A stretch of 64,000 nucleotides of DNA from Cumulibacter soli (GTDB lineage: Bacteria > Actinomycetota > Actinomycetes > Mycobacteriales > Antricoccaceae): assembly GCF_004382795.1 (NCBI RefSeq), contig NZ_SMSG01000006.1:325154-389153 (forward strand). Direction: 5' to 3'. Below, piece after piece: positions 8,276-17,164 of the stretch. A program made the position numbers and the translations under genes. The notes beneath the pieces were generated by a model. The model was given only the letters and a program-made list of their open reading frames with translations, did not search any database and was not told the DNA's origin. The stretch's first letter is position 1; each line of letters opens with the position of its first letter.

Positions 8276-8374
8276 GCCCCCTTGTCTGGGCGCCTGGTCG
8301 GCAGTCTCCTAGCCCTGTCGGCTAGGCGCCCTCCAACTCTCATTTATGGCTAGGAACCTGCTAGGGAGGCTAGG
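8270..8374 (+). repeat. GGCTAGG repeats with competing hairpins before the chaperone genes
   Basis: GGCTAGG occurs at 8270-8276, 8320-8326, 8348-8354 and 8368-8374, and its complement CCTAGCC once at 8308-8314. CCTAGCC can pair with the copy at 8270 (loop 31) or with the copy at 8320 (loop CTGTC), so two hairpins compete. CTAG is normally rare in GC-rich actinobacterial DNA. The region lies exactly where the heavily made tail tube gene gives way to the chaperones, which are needed in small amounts. An attenuator or mRNA processing role is inferred. Confidence 0.55.
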
Positions 8375-8376
8375 AA

Positions 8377-8769
8377 ATGTCTGACGTATTTGATGCTGAT
8401 GCGCTGCTGGATTCGGCTAATGACTTCAAGGCGAAGGTCGGCGGCTCGGTGCTGGAGTTCCGCCGGTTCGGGATGATGAGCCCGGCGGAGCGGAAGTTGA
8501 TGAAACCGCTCATTGAAGCCCGCGAGATGCTGTTCCGCCGCGCCGCGCAGATTGCGCGCCAGAGTGAGGACGACCTCGAACTCTCGTTCACCGAGATCAA
8601 CGAGGACATCCACATGAATCTGGTGGAGCAGTTGAAACTTGCCTGCACCGGCACGGCTGCCCAGAAGAAGAAACTTGGCGAGTTGCCTAGCGACGTGGCC
8701 GAGAAGATCTACGACGCGTACAACGAGCGGACCGAGTTGGGGGAAGCCTCGCCCTCGTCCGACTCCTAG
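8377..8769 (+). CDS. Tail assembly chaperone, unshifted product (gpG-like)
   Basis: 130-residue helical protein made in excess during tail assembly. It is the N-terminal half of the classic G / G-T pair that coats the tape measure. It is followed by a second frame in -1 that has no good start of its own, and a slippery heptamer GGGGGAA sits at 8739-8745 in the correct phase. The C-terminal end beyond the slip site is short and Ser-rich (GEASPSSDS). ATG 8377 is preceded by GGGAGG. The pair lies between tail tube and tape measure genes as expected. Confidence 0.85.
   Translation: MSDVFDADALLDSANDFKAKVGGSVLEFRRFGMMSPAERKLMKPLIEAREMLFRRAAQIARQSEDDLELSFTEINEDIHMNLVEQLKLACTGTAAQKKKLGELPSDVAEKIYDAYNERTELGEASPSSDS
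8739..8745 (+). other. Programmed -1 ribosomal frameshift site GGGGGAA
   Basis: In the zero frame the codons are GGG (8740-8742) and GAA (8743-8745). Slipping back one base re-pairs as GGG GGA and moves the ribosome into the open -1 frame, which runs without stop to 9224. The heptamer fits the X XXY YYZ rule with X=G, and it precedes the zero-frame stop by 21 bases. Confidence 0.75.
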
Positions 8770-9224
8770 CAGAGTCTGACGGGGCGCTTATCGCTGACTT
8801 CGCCGCCGAGTACGGCTGTTCCCTCGTGACGATCATTCGCGAGGGTCGCCCGTACTCGTGCCGCGAGGCGTTGCACATGCTCCGGTGGCTGCCTGAGCGA
8901 TCGGCGTCGGTTGCGGTGAAGCGTGCCGCGTTCGCCCGCGCTGAGGCGGAAGCGAAGAAGGCCGGCAAGAAACTGAAGCCCGTTGATCCGGACCCATTCG
9001 ATCCGGTGCAGTTTCACGGATGGGACACGGACCGCTTCATCGCCGTGAGAACGGCGAACGAGGTGATCTCGGCTAACTACATGACGCAGGCGATCAACTC
9101 GCCCAAGGGGAAGAAGCCCGACGAACCGACGTTCGTCGAGGTCCCTGGGCAAGCGAAGCCCAAGAAGCCGTCCGGGATCTCGATGATCCGCGCTCAACGG
9201 GAGCGACAACTCAACAGGGGGTGA
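8745..9224 (+). CDS. Tail assembly chaperone, frameshift extension (gpGT-like)
   Basis: Read after the -1 shift this adds about 159 residues to the first 123 residues encoded from 8377, giving a protein of about 282 residues. The frame begins in the overlap (LAESDGALIADFAAEYGC...) and continues through SCREALHMLRWLPERSASV to a basic C-terminus (KPKKPSGISMIRAQRERQ). In siphoviruses the T domain recruits tail tube subunits to the chaperone-coated tape measure. The GTG/ATG codons inside lack ribosome sites and the frame is open upstream to the slip site, which is why I treat it as a shifted extension rather than a separate gene. Confidence 0.8.
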   Translation, partial: SLALVRLLAESDGALIADFAAEYGCSLVTIIREGRPYSCREALHMLRWLPERSASVAVKRAAFARAEAEAKKAGKKLKPVDPDPFDPVQFHGWDTDRFIAVRTANEVISANYMTQAINSPKGKKPDEPTFVEVPGQAKPKKPSGISMIRAQRERQLNRG

Positions 9225-9227
9225 CCG

Positions 9228-12200
9228 GTGGCCGAGGTCGATCGTGTCGAAGTCAAGGTCACGCCCGACCTGGACGGGTTCCGCGCGAAGGTGCACGCGG
9301 AACTGTCCAGGATCAAAGACCTGCAGGTGAAGATCGACCCGGACGTCACCGGGTTTCGGCAGAAGGTGCAGGCCGAACTCGCTGGAATGCGGGCATCGGT
9401 CGGCGTAGACGTCGACCGGGACCGGGTGCGTTCGGTAGCCACCGGTGTCACTCGCGCGCTGCGGGCTGAGGCTCCGGCGATGAAGCGGACCGTCGCGGGC
9501 GCGCTGTCCGAGGCTGTGGACGAGGGCTACACGAAGGCCGTCAAGGACGCCTCGCGCGAGGAGGAGAACTCTCGCCGCCGCGTGCTGAACGTGGAGCGGC
9601 AGATCCAGCGCACGAAGGACCGCATGCTGGTCCTGTCGCGGGAGATGGCGCGTACAGACGAGAAGGACCACAAGTCCATCGCGCTCCTACAGAAGGAGTA
9701 CGACAAACTCGCGGCGTCGCAGAAGAAACTGAAGTTCGAACTGGACGCGGACCGCGGCGGGTTGGCACGCGCCTCGGCGCAGCTGCGTGCCGCGCAAGCG
9801 CGTCTGCAGGCTCAGGCTTCCGCTAACCCGGTGAAGCAGCCGGTCGAGGTCGACATCGACCGCAACTCGCTGCGGCGCGTGTCGTCGTCGCTGACGTCGG
9901 TCACGGGTTCGGCGTTCCGGTTCGCTGGCACGACTGTCGGCGTGGCCGGTATCGGCGTTGCGGCGTCGACTGCGGCAGCCGGTCTGGGCGCGATGGTCGT
10001 GCAGGCTGTCCCACTGGCTGCGGCGTTGGCGCAGGCTTCCGGTGCGGCGCTGCTGATCCCTGGCGCGCTGCTTGGTGGCGCGGCTGCTGCCGCGACGCTG
10101 GCGGTCGGCATGAGCGGCGTAACGGAGGCGTTCAAGAACTCCGGTGATCCGGAGAAGTACGCCGAGTCCCTCGCGAAACTCACTCCTGCGGCACAAGATT
10201 TCGTGAAGGCCGGGGTCGGCCTCAAGGACGTCCTTGCTGACATTAAGGCCGTCGTTCAGGAGAACTTGTTTCAGGGGCTCGGCGACGAGCTGCGGGACTG
10301 GCAGCGGGACTTGTTCCCGGCGCTGAAGACCGGCATGGCGAATATTGCGGGCGGGCTGAACGATGTCGTCCGCGATTTAATGCGGACCCTCGGGTCAGCG
10401 AAGGTGTCGCAGGCGATCGAGACGTTGTTCGGCAACACGAGTCGCGGCTTGTCTGCCGCGAGCGGCGGTTTCAGCGGGTTTACTGAGGGCCTTATCGGCC
10501 TCGCGTCGGCAGGGTCGCGGTTCTTTGAGGAACTTGGTCAGTCGTTCACGAACGCTGGCGAGAACTTCGCTGACTGGGTCGACAGGATCTCCGAGAACGG
10601 CGACCTGGACCGCTGGATTCGTAACGGCATCGACGCGTTCAAAGACATCGGGTCGATCCTCGGCAACATCGGCTCTGGCCTGGCCAGCATCTTCCGTGCG
10701 GCTCGCGAGGCCGGTGGCGACATGCTGGGCCGGTTCGACGCGGTCACGGAGCGGTTCGCGTCGTGGGCGAAGTCGGATGAGGGTCAAGACTCGCTGACGG
10801 GGTTCTTCACTCAAGTGCGGCGCGTCACGGATGCGCTCACGCCGGTTGCCGGCGCACTGTTCGGCGTCGTCGGGCATATCGCCGAAGGCGCTGCGGATAT
10901 CGCGGTGGCGTTCGCGCCGTTTGCCGAGAAGGTTCTCAATAATCTCGAGCCGGTCGTGGACACGATCGCCCGGATTCTGGAGGATGTCGCGCCGCCGTTC
11001 GGTGAGTTCCTGGACGTCATCTCGCAGTCGCTCGGCCCGGCATTTGAGAACCTCGGCCCTGGGGTTAAGGACTTGTTCCAGGCTCTGGCCGATAGCGCAC
11101 CCGCTATTGGCGAGGTCTTGGAGGCTGCCGGTTCTATTGGTGGCGCGGTGCTCGAGGGCATCGCGGACGTGCTGCCGACGATCGCTGATTGGTTGTCGCG
11201 GCTGGCTGGGTTCCTTGAGGATGTCGTAGACGCGATCGGGCCGCTCCCGGCCGCTATTGGTGCGTTCCTCGCTGCGTTGGCTATCGGTGGCGGCGGTAAG
11301 GGCGGCAAGGGCAAGGGTATCGGCAAGGGGTGGATCGCCCTTGCTGGTGGCGCCGCTGTTGTCGATGCTGCCTCGAAGGGGGTCCCGGAGTCTGCGGCCG
11401 AAGCGGCTGCGCAGTGGGTCGAAGGGTTCGCTGGCGGCGTGGCTGCAGGGTGGGCGATCGGTGGTCCCATCGGCGCGGCGATCGGCGGTATCACCGGGAC
11501 GGTCGCGGCGTTCGGCCCGACCTACAAAGAGGCCGGCAAATCCCTGTGGAACACCTTCAAGAACGCGGTAAACCCTGACGACGTCGCATGGGACGAAGAG
11601 TATTTCTCGTGGACCCCAGGTAAGGGCATCGTCCAGGAGGTCAAGGGTAAGGCCACGCCGGACAAGGAGAACGTCGACGCGTGGAAGGACTACTACGCTG
11701 CGATCGAAGAACTCTACAAGATCGACTTCGACAGCGCGAAAGAGTGGGACGACAAGAAACTCAAGTCGACCGAGGAGGTCGCGGACGCGGCCTTAGCGAT
11801 CGAAGAGGAGTACCAGGCTAAGTACGGCGAACTCGCCGCGCGTGGTCCTGCCGAGATCGAACGAGCCGAGAAGGCATCCCTAGACCGGCGTCAGAAGTCG
11901 GCTATCGAGAACTTCGGCACGGTCGAGTCCGAGCACGGCGTCATGGTCGAAGGCATCATCTCGGGCGCGGAGAAGGTCGCCGGTCCGTGGCGACGGGCTA
12001 GCCAGGACATCTCCGATAGCCAGAAGAAGACCTCGACTGAGGTTAAGACGAACGTCGATGGTCTGGCGGGTGGGATTGTCGCTGCGGCAGATAAGTCCAA
12101 GGATGGCTGGCGCGTCGCTGCCGCTGGCATGTCCAGCAGCAACGAGGATGCCGCGAAGAAGTCGAACCTGTCGTGGCAGGGCATCGTCCCGGCGATCAAA

Positions 12201-12974
12201 GGTGCGGCATCGAGCACTGAGGGCGCGTGGAAGAAGGCTGGCACCGGTATCGGGTCGGGCGTCTCGCAGACCACGACCGGCGCGAAGCAGAAGTGGCAGG
12301 GCGCCTATGCCTATATCCGGCAGGGTGCGACGTCGACGAGCAGCGGTCTGACGAACGCGTTCCGCCGCGCGGGTGACGCTGGTCAGAACTCGGCCAACCG
12401 GAGTAAGGGCGCGTGGTTCTCGTTCGCATCTAGTGCTGGTTCTTCGGTGAACGGGTTCTACAACCTGTTCAACAACAGTAAGCCGCAGGCGGCGTCGCGG
12501 GCTCAGGCTCAGGGAGCGGTCGCTCAGTGGGCCGGCATGCACGGCCAGGGGTCGTATGTCGGTGGGATGTTCGGTCAGGGCCTCGCGGACGGCATTAACT
12601 CCCGCAGTGGGCAGGTTGAGGGTGCGGCGGCGCGTCTCGCTGAGATTGCGGCTCGCGCGGCTCGTCTCGCTGCCAGGGTGTCGTCGCCGTCGCGGGTCGC
12701 GATGGAGATCGGCGGATGGTGGGGCGAAGGCCTTGCGGTCGGTATCGAGCAGAAGGCGGCGCGCGTGGGCCACGCGGCCACGGCCGCAATGAACGCCGCG
12801 AACGTTTCGGCAGTCGGCGCTGGATCGCTTGAGTCGCCGGGATTCCCAGACAAGGTAACGCTGCTCGACCGGAACGGGTCACTGCTGGGCCACATGGATG
12901 TCCGGACAGACCGCGCCGTCACCACCTATGACTCGTCGCAGAGCCGACTCGTGAAGTTTGGGGTGTCTCCCTGA
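9228..12974 (+). CDS. Tape measure protein
   Basis: 1248 residues, the longest gene of the phage, setting tail length. The N-terminus has two similar units of about 30 residues (VTPDLDGFRAKVHAELS and IDPDVTGFRQKVQAELAG), then coiled coil, a Gly/Ala-rich membrane-like block near residues 230-300, a long helical body, and a C-terminal region with SSPSRVAMEIGGWWGEGLAVGI, the motif common near the end of actinophage tape measures. No lytic transglycosylase or peptidase domain was recognised. It starts at GTG 9228 after GGGGG, three bases past the chaperone stop, and overlaps the next gene by one base. Confidence 0.93.
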   Translation: MAEVDRVEVKVTPDLDGFRAKVHAELSRIKDLQVKIDPDVTGFRQKVQAELAGMRASVGVDVDRDRVRSVATGVTRALRAEAPAMKRTVAGALSEAVDEGYTKAVKDASREEENSRRRVLNVERQIQRTKDRMLVLSREMARTDEKDHKSIALLQKEYDKLAASQKKLKFELDADRGGLARASAQLRAAQARLQAQASANPVKQPVEVDIDRNSLRRVSSSLTSVTGSAFRFAGTTVGVAGIGVAASTAAAGLGAMVVQAVPLAAALAQASGAALLIPGALLGGAAAAATLAVGMSGVTEAFKNSGDPEKYAESLAKLTPAAQDFVKAGVGLKDVLADIKAVVQENLFQGLGDELRDWQRDLFPALKTGMANIAGGLNDVVRDLMRTLGSAKVSQAIETLFGNTSRGLSAASGGFSGFTEGLIGLASAGSRFFEELGQSFTNAGENFADWVDRISENGDLDRWIRNGIDAFKDIGSILGNIGSGLASIFRAAREAGGDMLGRFDAVTERFASWAKSDEGQDSLTGFFTQVRRVTDALTPVAGALFGVVGHIAEGAADIAVAFAPFAEKVLNNLEPVVDTIARILEDVAPPFGEFLDVISQSLGPAFENLGPGVKDLFQALADSAPAIGEVLEAAGSIGGAVLEGIADVLPTIADWLSRLAGFLEDVVDAIGPLPAAIGAFLAALAIGGGGKGGKGKGIGKGWIALAGGAAVVDAASKGVPESAAEAAAQWVEGFAGGVAAGWAIGGPIGAAIGGITGTVAAFGPTYKEAGKSLWNTFKNAVNPDDVAWDEEYFSWTPGKGIVQEVKGKATPDKENVDAWKDYYAAIEELYKIDFDSAKEWDDKKLKSTEEVADAALAIEEEYQAKYGELAARGPAEIERAEKASLDRRQKSAIENFGTVESEHGVMVEGIISGAEKVAGPWRRASQDISDSQKKTSTEVKTNVDGLAGGIVAAADKSKDGWRVAAAGMSSSNEDAAKKSNLSWQGIVPAIKGAASSTEGAWKKAGTGIGSGVSQTTTGAKQKWQGAYAYIRQGATSTSSGLTNAFRRAGDAGQNSANRSKGAWFSFASSAGSSVNGFYNLFNNSKPQAASRAQAQGAVAQWAGMHGQGSYVGGMFGQGLADGINSRSGQVEGAAARLAEIAARAARLAARVSSPSRVAMEIGGWWGEGLAVGIEQKAARVGHAATAAMNAANVSAVGAGSLESPGFPDKVTLLDRNGSLLGHMDVRTDRAVTTYDSSQSRLVKFGVSP

Positions 12975-13792
12975 TGGATATCTCGCTGAACCCGCTCTAC
13001 GACAAGGACCCGTGCCCTCGCGTCGAGATCGAGATTCAGAACGCTCCCTCGGGGGCACTGGTCACTGTGTACCGCCTGTTCGGCGGCTCGGAGATGGTCG
13101 TGCAGAACATGCGGGCTCGGGCGCAATCCGCGTTCATCGGCTCGGACTATGCCGCGCCATTCGGCGTCGATGTGGAGTACCGCGCCGAAGCGACGGTCGA
13201 CGGTGCCCTGGTCGAGGCGGTCGCAGAATCCACGCTGATCCCCGACCCGCACGCGCAGGATTACGAGCGGGGTTGGCTGCAGCTGCCGTTAGCGCCGGCG
13301 TCCGCGATCGAGGTCTATTGGGCGCCGGGGGCGCTGCAAGCGTTTCGGTACTCGGGCGCTGAAGCGGTTGAGGCGTCGATCGGCGCGGGTCTCCCGTTCG
13401 GGTTCGGCGCTCCGCTGTCTCGGATGCAGGACATTTCGCTGGTGTGGCACGCGCTCGGCGTCGATGCGATCACGGCCGTGGAGAAGATCCTTACCACCTC
13501 GCGGGTGGTGCTCGTCCGAACGCGTGACCCGATCGGGACCCCGGCCGCGATGTACGTGTCGCTGTCTGACGTGACAGTGCGAGCCGATGACATGGACCGC
13601 GACTCGGAGAAGCGGCTGCGGACGTGGGCCGGCGGGTGTGAGGTTGTGCGGCCACCCGCGGCCAGTATCGCGGTGCCGGTGTTCACCTACGGGTCGGTGA
13701 ACGCCGACTACGCCGGCATGACCTACGGCGACGTGATGGCGCTGCGACCGGGCGCCACGTACCTGGATTGGGTGCGTGACCCCCGGCCGTGA
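12974..13792 (+). CDS. Minor tail protein (distal tail type)
   Basis: 272 residues, beta-rich, directly after the tape measure, the place of the distal tail protein that joins tube and tip. N-terminal MDISLNPLYDKDPCPRVEIEI leads into an Ig-like segment (ALVTVYRLFGGSEMVVQ) and a later domain ending FTYGSVNADYAGMTYGDVM. ATG 12974 overlaps the tape measure stop; its own end overlaps the next GTG. Function is assigned by position and general fold features, not by a distinct motif. Confidence 0.7.
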   Translation: MDISLNPLYDKDPCPRVEIEIQNAPSGALVTVYRLFGGSEMVVQNMRARAQSAFIGSDYAAPFGVDVEYRAEATVDGALVEAVAESTLIPDPHAQDYERGWLQLPLAPASAIEVYWAPGALQAFRYSGAEAVEASIGAGLPFGFGAPLSRMQDISLVWHALGVDAITAVEKILTTSRVVLVRTRDPIGTPAAMYVSLSDVTVRADDMDRDSEKRLRTWAGGCEVVRPPAASIAVPVFTYGSVNADYAGMTYGDVMALRPGATYLDWVRDPRP

Positions 13793-14928
13793 TCGATATT
13801 GATGACGTCCTCGCCGAATCCGTTGGGGGCTCGGTTACGCATGCCGTACAGGCGACTGCTTGGCGTGACGGCGATCTGACTTTCCCGCTGCCGGAGCACA
13901 TCGAGAGCCGTCTCGAGGTCGTGTCGTGGCGGACATCGGAGGACGCTACCGAGTCCGCTCGCACCTGCGAAGTGACGGTAGCCAGCCAGGATGAGCGTTT
14001 GTTGCCACGCAGTTTGGACGCGATCCTCGGCCCCTACGGGGCGGAGATCAACCTATCGTCGGGCGTCGACCTCGGCCCCGAGTTGGGCGAGCGGCTGCAG
14101 TCCGAGGGCTGGTTCCGCATCGACACCGCGTCCGGTAAGCGGTACGACGAGTACTACCGGGACACCGACCAGTGGGTGAACCTGGGCGTGACGGTCCGCT
14201 GCACCGGCATCGACCGGATGAGCGTTCTAGAGGCCGCCCGATTCGAGCAGACCATCACCACCGTCCAGGGAACCGTCCACTCGGCTATCGCGGCGCTATG
14301 CGATGAGCTCGTGCCGGTCGGCGTGCACCAGGTGGCGGACGCGAGTATCCCGAAGATCGTCCTGGACTCTGACGATCGGGTCGAGGCGATCGATACGCTC
14401 GCGAAGCGGATCGAAGCCAGAGCGGTGTTCGACCGCGAGGGCCAACTGATCCTAAAACCCCGCTCTGCAGGAACGGGAACGTGGGACCTGCCGGACTGGT
14501 CACTGCTCGCGCTCGATGAAGAACTCACGGCGGACGAGTTCTACAACGCCGTGATCGTGATCGGGAGAGATCCCAGCACGCAGGAGGAAGTGCGCGGCGC
14601 GTACTACGAGCCCCACGGACCCACGGCGTACCGCAGCGGACTGAAGAAGCCCTACTTTCACTCATCCCCACTGATGACGACCGTCGCTCAATGCAATGCA
14701 GCAGCGCGGACAACATTCGAGACGGTCGTGCGCCGTCGCCAGTCCGTGGCCCGCATCGAGGTGCCACCGCATCAGGGTGTCGAGTCGCTCGATGACGTGC
14801 TGATCCGCGTCGGCGGCGACGTCCTCGTCGGGTCGGTGAAGCGGGTTGAGCGATCCGGTGGCTCGGGTGATTCGACGATGAAGCTCGACGTGTGGCTTCC
14901 TCTCGAGGATTCCCGGAGGCTGCAATGA
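13789..14928 (+). CDS. Minor tail protein (baseplate hub / Tal-like)
   Basis: 379 residues starting at GTG 13789 in a GTGA overlap. The layout resembles phage hub proteins: an N-terminal beta domain (LEVVSWRTSEDATESARTCE), a central segment on replaceable coordinates (VRCTGIDRMSVLEAARFEQT), a middle domain (LAKRIEARAVFDREGQLIL) and a C-terminal domain with DDVLIRVGGDVLVGSVKRVE. Similar proteins in actinophages carry a DUF5047-like region. It would form the tail tip ring below the distal tail protein. No hydrolase motif is visible. Confidence 0.65.
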   Translation: MIDIDDVLAESVGGSVTHAVQATAWRDGDLTFPLPEHIESRLEVVSWRTSEDATESARTCEVTVASQDERLLPRSLDAILGPYGAEINLSSGVDLGPELGERLQSEGWFRIDTASGKRYDEYYRDTDQWVNLGVTVRCTGIDRMSVLEAARFEQTITTVQGTVHSAIAALCDELVPVGVHQVADASIPKIVLDSDDRVEAIDTLAKRIEARAVFDREGQLILKPRSAGTGTWDLPDWSLLALDEELTADEFYNAVIVIGRDPSTQEEVRGAYYEPHGPTAYRSGLKKPYFHSSPLMTTVAQCNAAARTTFETVVRRRQSVARIEVPPHQGVESLDDVLIRVGGDVLVGSVKRVERSGGSGDSTMKLDVWLPLEDSRRLQ

Positions 14929-15815
14929 GTATCGGCAAGGATATTGCGGGCATTCGGCCTGGCGCTCGGATGTGGTCCGGTGTCGTCACATCTCTGGTGC
15001 CGTTCGAGGTTGACGGGCAGCCTGTAGCGCCACCGGCGTACGCCGCACTGGTGGGCGACCGAGTGCAGGTCATGTCGATGGATGGCTGGTCAGTGTGCCA
15101 GCGGTGGCTACCCGAGCACGCGCTGCCGGTACAGGTTACTGTGACCGCAACGTCCGTATCCGGGAAGCCTGGATATCTTGCGGCATCAGGGAATGGGCGG
15201 ACGTGGCAACTGCCGTACACGGGCAGTGTGGCCGTGGGCGACAAACTGTCGCCCGACTGGAACTCGTCATTGGGGCGAGTGGACGCACCACCGTCCCCAC
15301 CGCCGGAGCCACCACCTCCGCCCACCCCGCCCGCGCCGGAGCCCACGCCGATCACTTACTACCGGCGAAAGTTCCGCGCGGTACAGGCGGGCTCGTGGCA
15401 CTACGGCACATGGGACCGGTCTCGCGTGCGACAGCACCGCTGGTCGAGCGAGGACATCAACTATGGCGCGTGGTGCTACGGCGGTGAGATCAGGCAAGCC
15501 GTCAAGGGCGGCACGATCATCGGCGCCAAGATATTCCTGCCCCGCGTGCAGGGCGGCGTGTTCGCTGCGCAGACCGCGCACCTGTATTCGCACGGGTCCG
15601 ATCGCCTACCTGGCGGGGATGTGTCCCGCGTCGGCCCCGTCCGCGACGTGACGGTGTCAATGGGCGGCGCGTGGTACCCGATCGCAACGGCTCTAGCAAC
15701 CGCAGCGATGGGCGGCGGTATCGCGATCGCCGGTGCGCCCTATGTCGTTTTCGCTGGCCTACAGAGCGACCCCCGCAGCGGGCAGCTAGATATCCAATGG
15801 AGAACCGGAGGCTAA
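14925..15815 (+). CDS. Minor tail protein with proline-rich hinge
   Basis: 296 residues in three parts: an N-terminal beta domain of about 125 residues (WSGVVTSLVPFEVDGQPVAP), a proline hinge at about 126-146 where nearly every second residue is Pro, and a C-terminal beta domain (YYRRKFRAVQAGSWHYG, GAKIFLPRVQGGVFAAQTAH) with many Gly, Trp and Tyr. Such a hinge followed by a compact beta domain suggests a receptor- or carbohydrate-binding head on the tail tip; that is an inference. ATG 14925 has GGAGG at 14915-14919 and overlaps the hub stop in ATGA. Confidence 0.65.
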   Translation: MSIGKDIAGIRPGARMWSGVVTSLVPFEVDGQPVAPPAYAALVGDRVQVMSMDGWSVCQRWLPEHALPVQVTVTATSVSGKPGYLAASGNGRTWQLPYTGSVAVGDKLSPDWNSSLGRVDAPPSPPPEPPPPPTPPAPEPTPITYYRRKFRAVQAGSWHYGTWDRSRVRQHRWSSEDINYGAWCYGGEIRQAVKGGTIIGAKIFLPRVQGGVFAAQTAHLYSHGSDRLPGGDVSRVGPVRDVTVSMGGAWYPIATALATAAMGGGIAIAGAPYVVFAGLQSDPRSGQLDIQWRTGG

Positions 15816-15817
15816 CG

Positions 15818-16189
15818 GTGGCTATTGATTACAGCACCAATTTCAATCTTCCAGCGCCCGACATCAACGAAGCGTTCAATCCCAGCCTGCACATGACAGG
15901 CCTTCGGGATGCGACAGAGACCGCGCTCACGGGCCTGCCGCAGTTCCGCTACGGCGGCGCGGATACGACGCTGACGACGGGCGGTACGGGCGTGCGGACG
16001 ATCGAGTTCGACACGCCGTTCCCGGCGGTCTGCGATGGCGTGCAGATCCAGAACCGCTACGCGGACGGAAACACGGTTTTCAGCGTGACGGCGATTACGG
16101 CGTCCGGTTTCACGGTCCGCTCGTACACGGCGGGCACGAGTTCGGCGCGCTTCAGCGTGCCGTTCATGTACACGGCGATGGGGCGCTGA
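15818..16189 (+). CDS. Small phage tail-associated protein, unknown function
   Basis: 123 residues from GTG 15818, preceded by CCGGAGG. The sequence (MAIDYSTNFNLPAPDINEAF...) is beta-rich with a repeated threonine/glycine pattern (DTTLTTGGTGVRTIEFDTPF) and ends in FSVPFMYTAMGR. It sits after the hinge-containing tail protein and before the lysis genes, where small tail-fibre tips or fibre chaperones are common. I do not recognise a family. Confidence 0.6.
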   Translation: MAIDYSTNFNLPAPDINEAFNPSLHMTGLRDATETALTGLPQFRYGGADTTLTTGGTGVRTIEFDTPFPAVCDGVQIQNRYADGNTVFSVTAITASGFTVRSYTAGTSSARFSVPFMYTAMGR

Positions 16190-16190
16190 C

Positions 16191-16340
16191 ATGGATACCC
16201 GGCAGGGTTGGGATGTGGAGCGTGACGGCCGCATGGCCGACTACGCCGATACGCCGATCGGCGCCGCGATTGAGCCCTACGACCCCGACAAGGACCCGGT
16301 AGCGAAGGGCCTCACCGATCCAGACGGGCGGGTGTCCTGA
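16191..16340 (+). CDS. Small acidic phage ORF, 49 residues
   Basis: ATG 16191 lies one base after the previous stop and the reading frame ends in TGA that overlaps the endolysin ATG at 16340. The product MDTRQGWDVERDGRMADYAD... is acidic and Asp/Pro-rich with no membrane segment. The perfect fit in an otherwise gapless operon, with both ends coupled to neighbours, is the evidence that it is translated. Role unknown; small tail-fibre or lysis-timing proteins are possible. Confidence 0.6.
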   Translation: MDTRQGWDVERDGRMADYADTPIGAAIEPYDPDKDPVAKGLTDPDGRVS

Positions 16341-17164
16341 TGCCGTATCAGTTAGGTCTACCCAACGCCTTGATGCGGTTCGGGCTCACGGTCGAGGTCG
16401 TGGACGGGTGGGGCACGCGCGGCTGGTCAGGGCTGAATCCTCGCGGGAGTGTGTCGCACTGGACTGCGAGCCCCGGCGGGCCGCGTCCGTCGCTCGGCAT
16501 CTGCATCTACGGCAGACCCGACCTCGACGGGCCGCTCTGCAATGTGTTCCTGGACCGCGCCGGGGTCGCGATTGTGGTCGCTGCGGGCATGGCGAATCAC
16601 GCCGGGCCGGGCGGATACAACGGCATGTCGGGGAACGACTCGGTGTTCGGTACCGAGTGCGAGGGCACGATCGGCAACCGCGACGGTACCGATTTCACGG
16701 ACGCGCAGCGCGCCGCGTACCCGAAGGTCGTCGCCGCGTACCACTACCTGACCAAGACGAGTCCGCTCACGCACGCGTGCGGGCACAGCGAGTGGACCAA
16801 TCAAAAGATCGACGTCGGCACGTATGCGCCGACGCTACGCAGACAGGCCGCCGCGATCCTCGCTGGCGGAGCAATCCAGGAGGACGACATGACACCAGGG
16901 CAGGCTAAGCAACTCGCCGACATCCACGAACGGCTCGCGAAACTCGACAAACTCGCGTTCAACGTGAACGGCGGCTCGGGCGCCGAGGGTCTGCGCGAGG
17001 TCATCGGCAAGATGCGCACCTCGACGCTGAGCATCAGCAAGGGCGTGGCGACCCTCGTCGGGCGCGATCCGCATGTCATCGACGCGAAGGCCATCGCTGA
17101 ATCCATCCCTGACGACATCGCGGCGCAGGTCGCGGACGAACTCGCGAAACGGCTCAAGTCATGA
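16340..17164 (+). CDS. Endolysin, N-acetylmuramoyl-L-alanine amidase
   Basis: 274 residues. Residues 1-165 form an amidase-2 type zinc hydrolase that cuts the bond between muramic acid and L-Ala in peptidoglycan: His40 in SHWTAS, His149 in CGHSEW and Asp158 in KIDVG fit the three zinc ligands, with Glu106 (FGTECEG) as likely catalytic acid and Lys156 near the substrate. The C-terminal 100 residues are helical (QAKQLADIHERLAKLDKLAF and on) and probably act in oligomerisation or wall binding. There is no signal peptide, so release needs the holin-like proteins encoded just downstream. Stop overlaps the next start by four bases. Confidence 0.9.
   Translation: MPYQLGLPNALMRFGLTVEVVDGWGTRGWSGLNPRGSVSHWTASPGGPRPSLGICIYGRPDLDGPLCNVFLDRAGVAIVVAAGMANHAGPGGYNGMSGNDSVFGTECEGTIGNRDGTDFTDAQRAAYPKVVAAYHYLTKTSPLTHACGHSEWTNQKIDVGTYAPTLRRQAAAILAGGAIQEDDMTPGQAKQLADIHERLAKLDKLAFNVNGGSGAEGLREVIGKMRTSTLSISKGVATLVGRDPHVIDAKAIAESIPDDIAAQVADELAKRLKS

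Noticed and set aside
10811..11494. 227-codon minus-strand frame opposite the tape measure gene
   Set aside because: Low-complexity Pro/Ala/Ser composition caused by antisense reading of the Gly/Ala-rich tape measure; no start signal.
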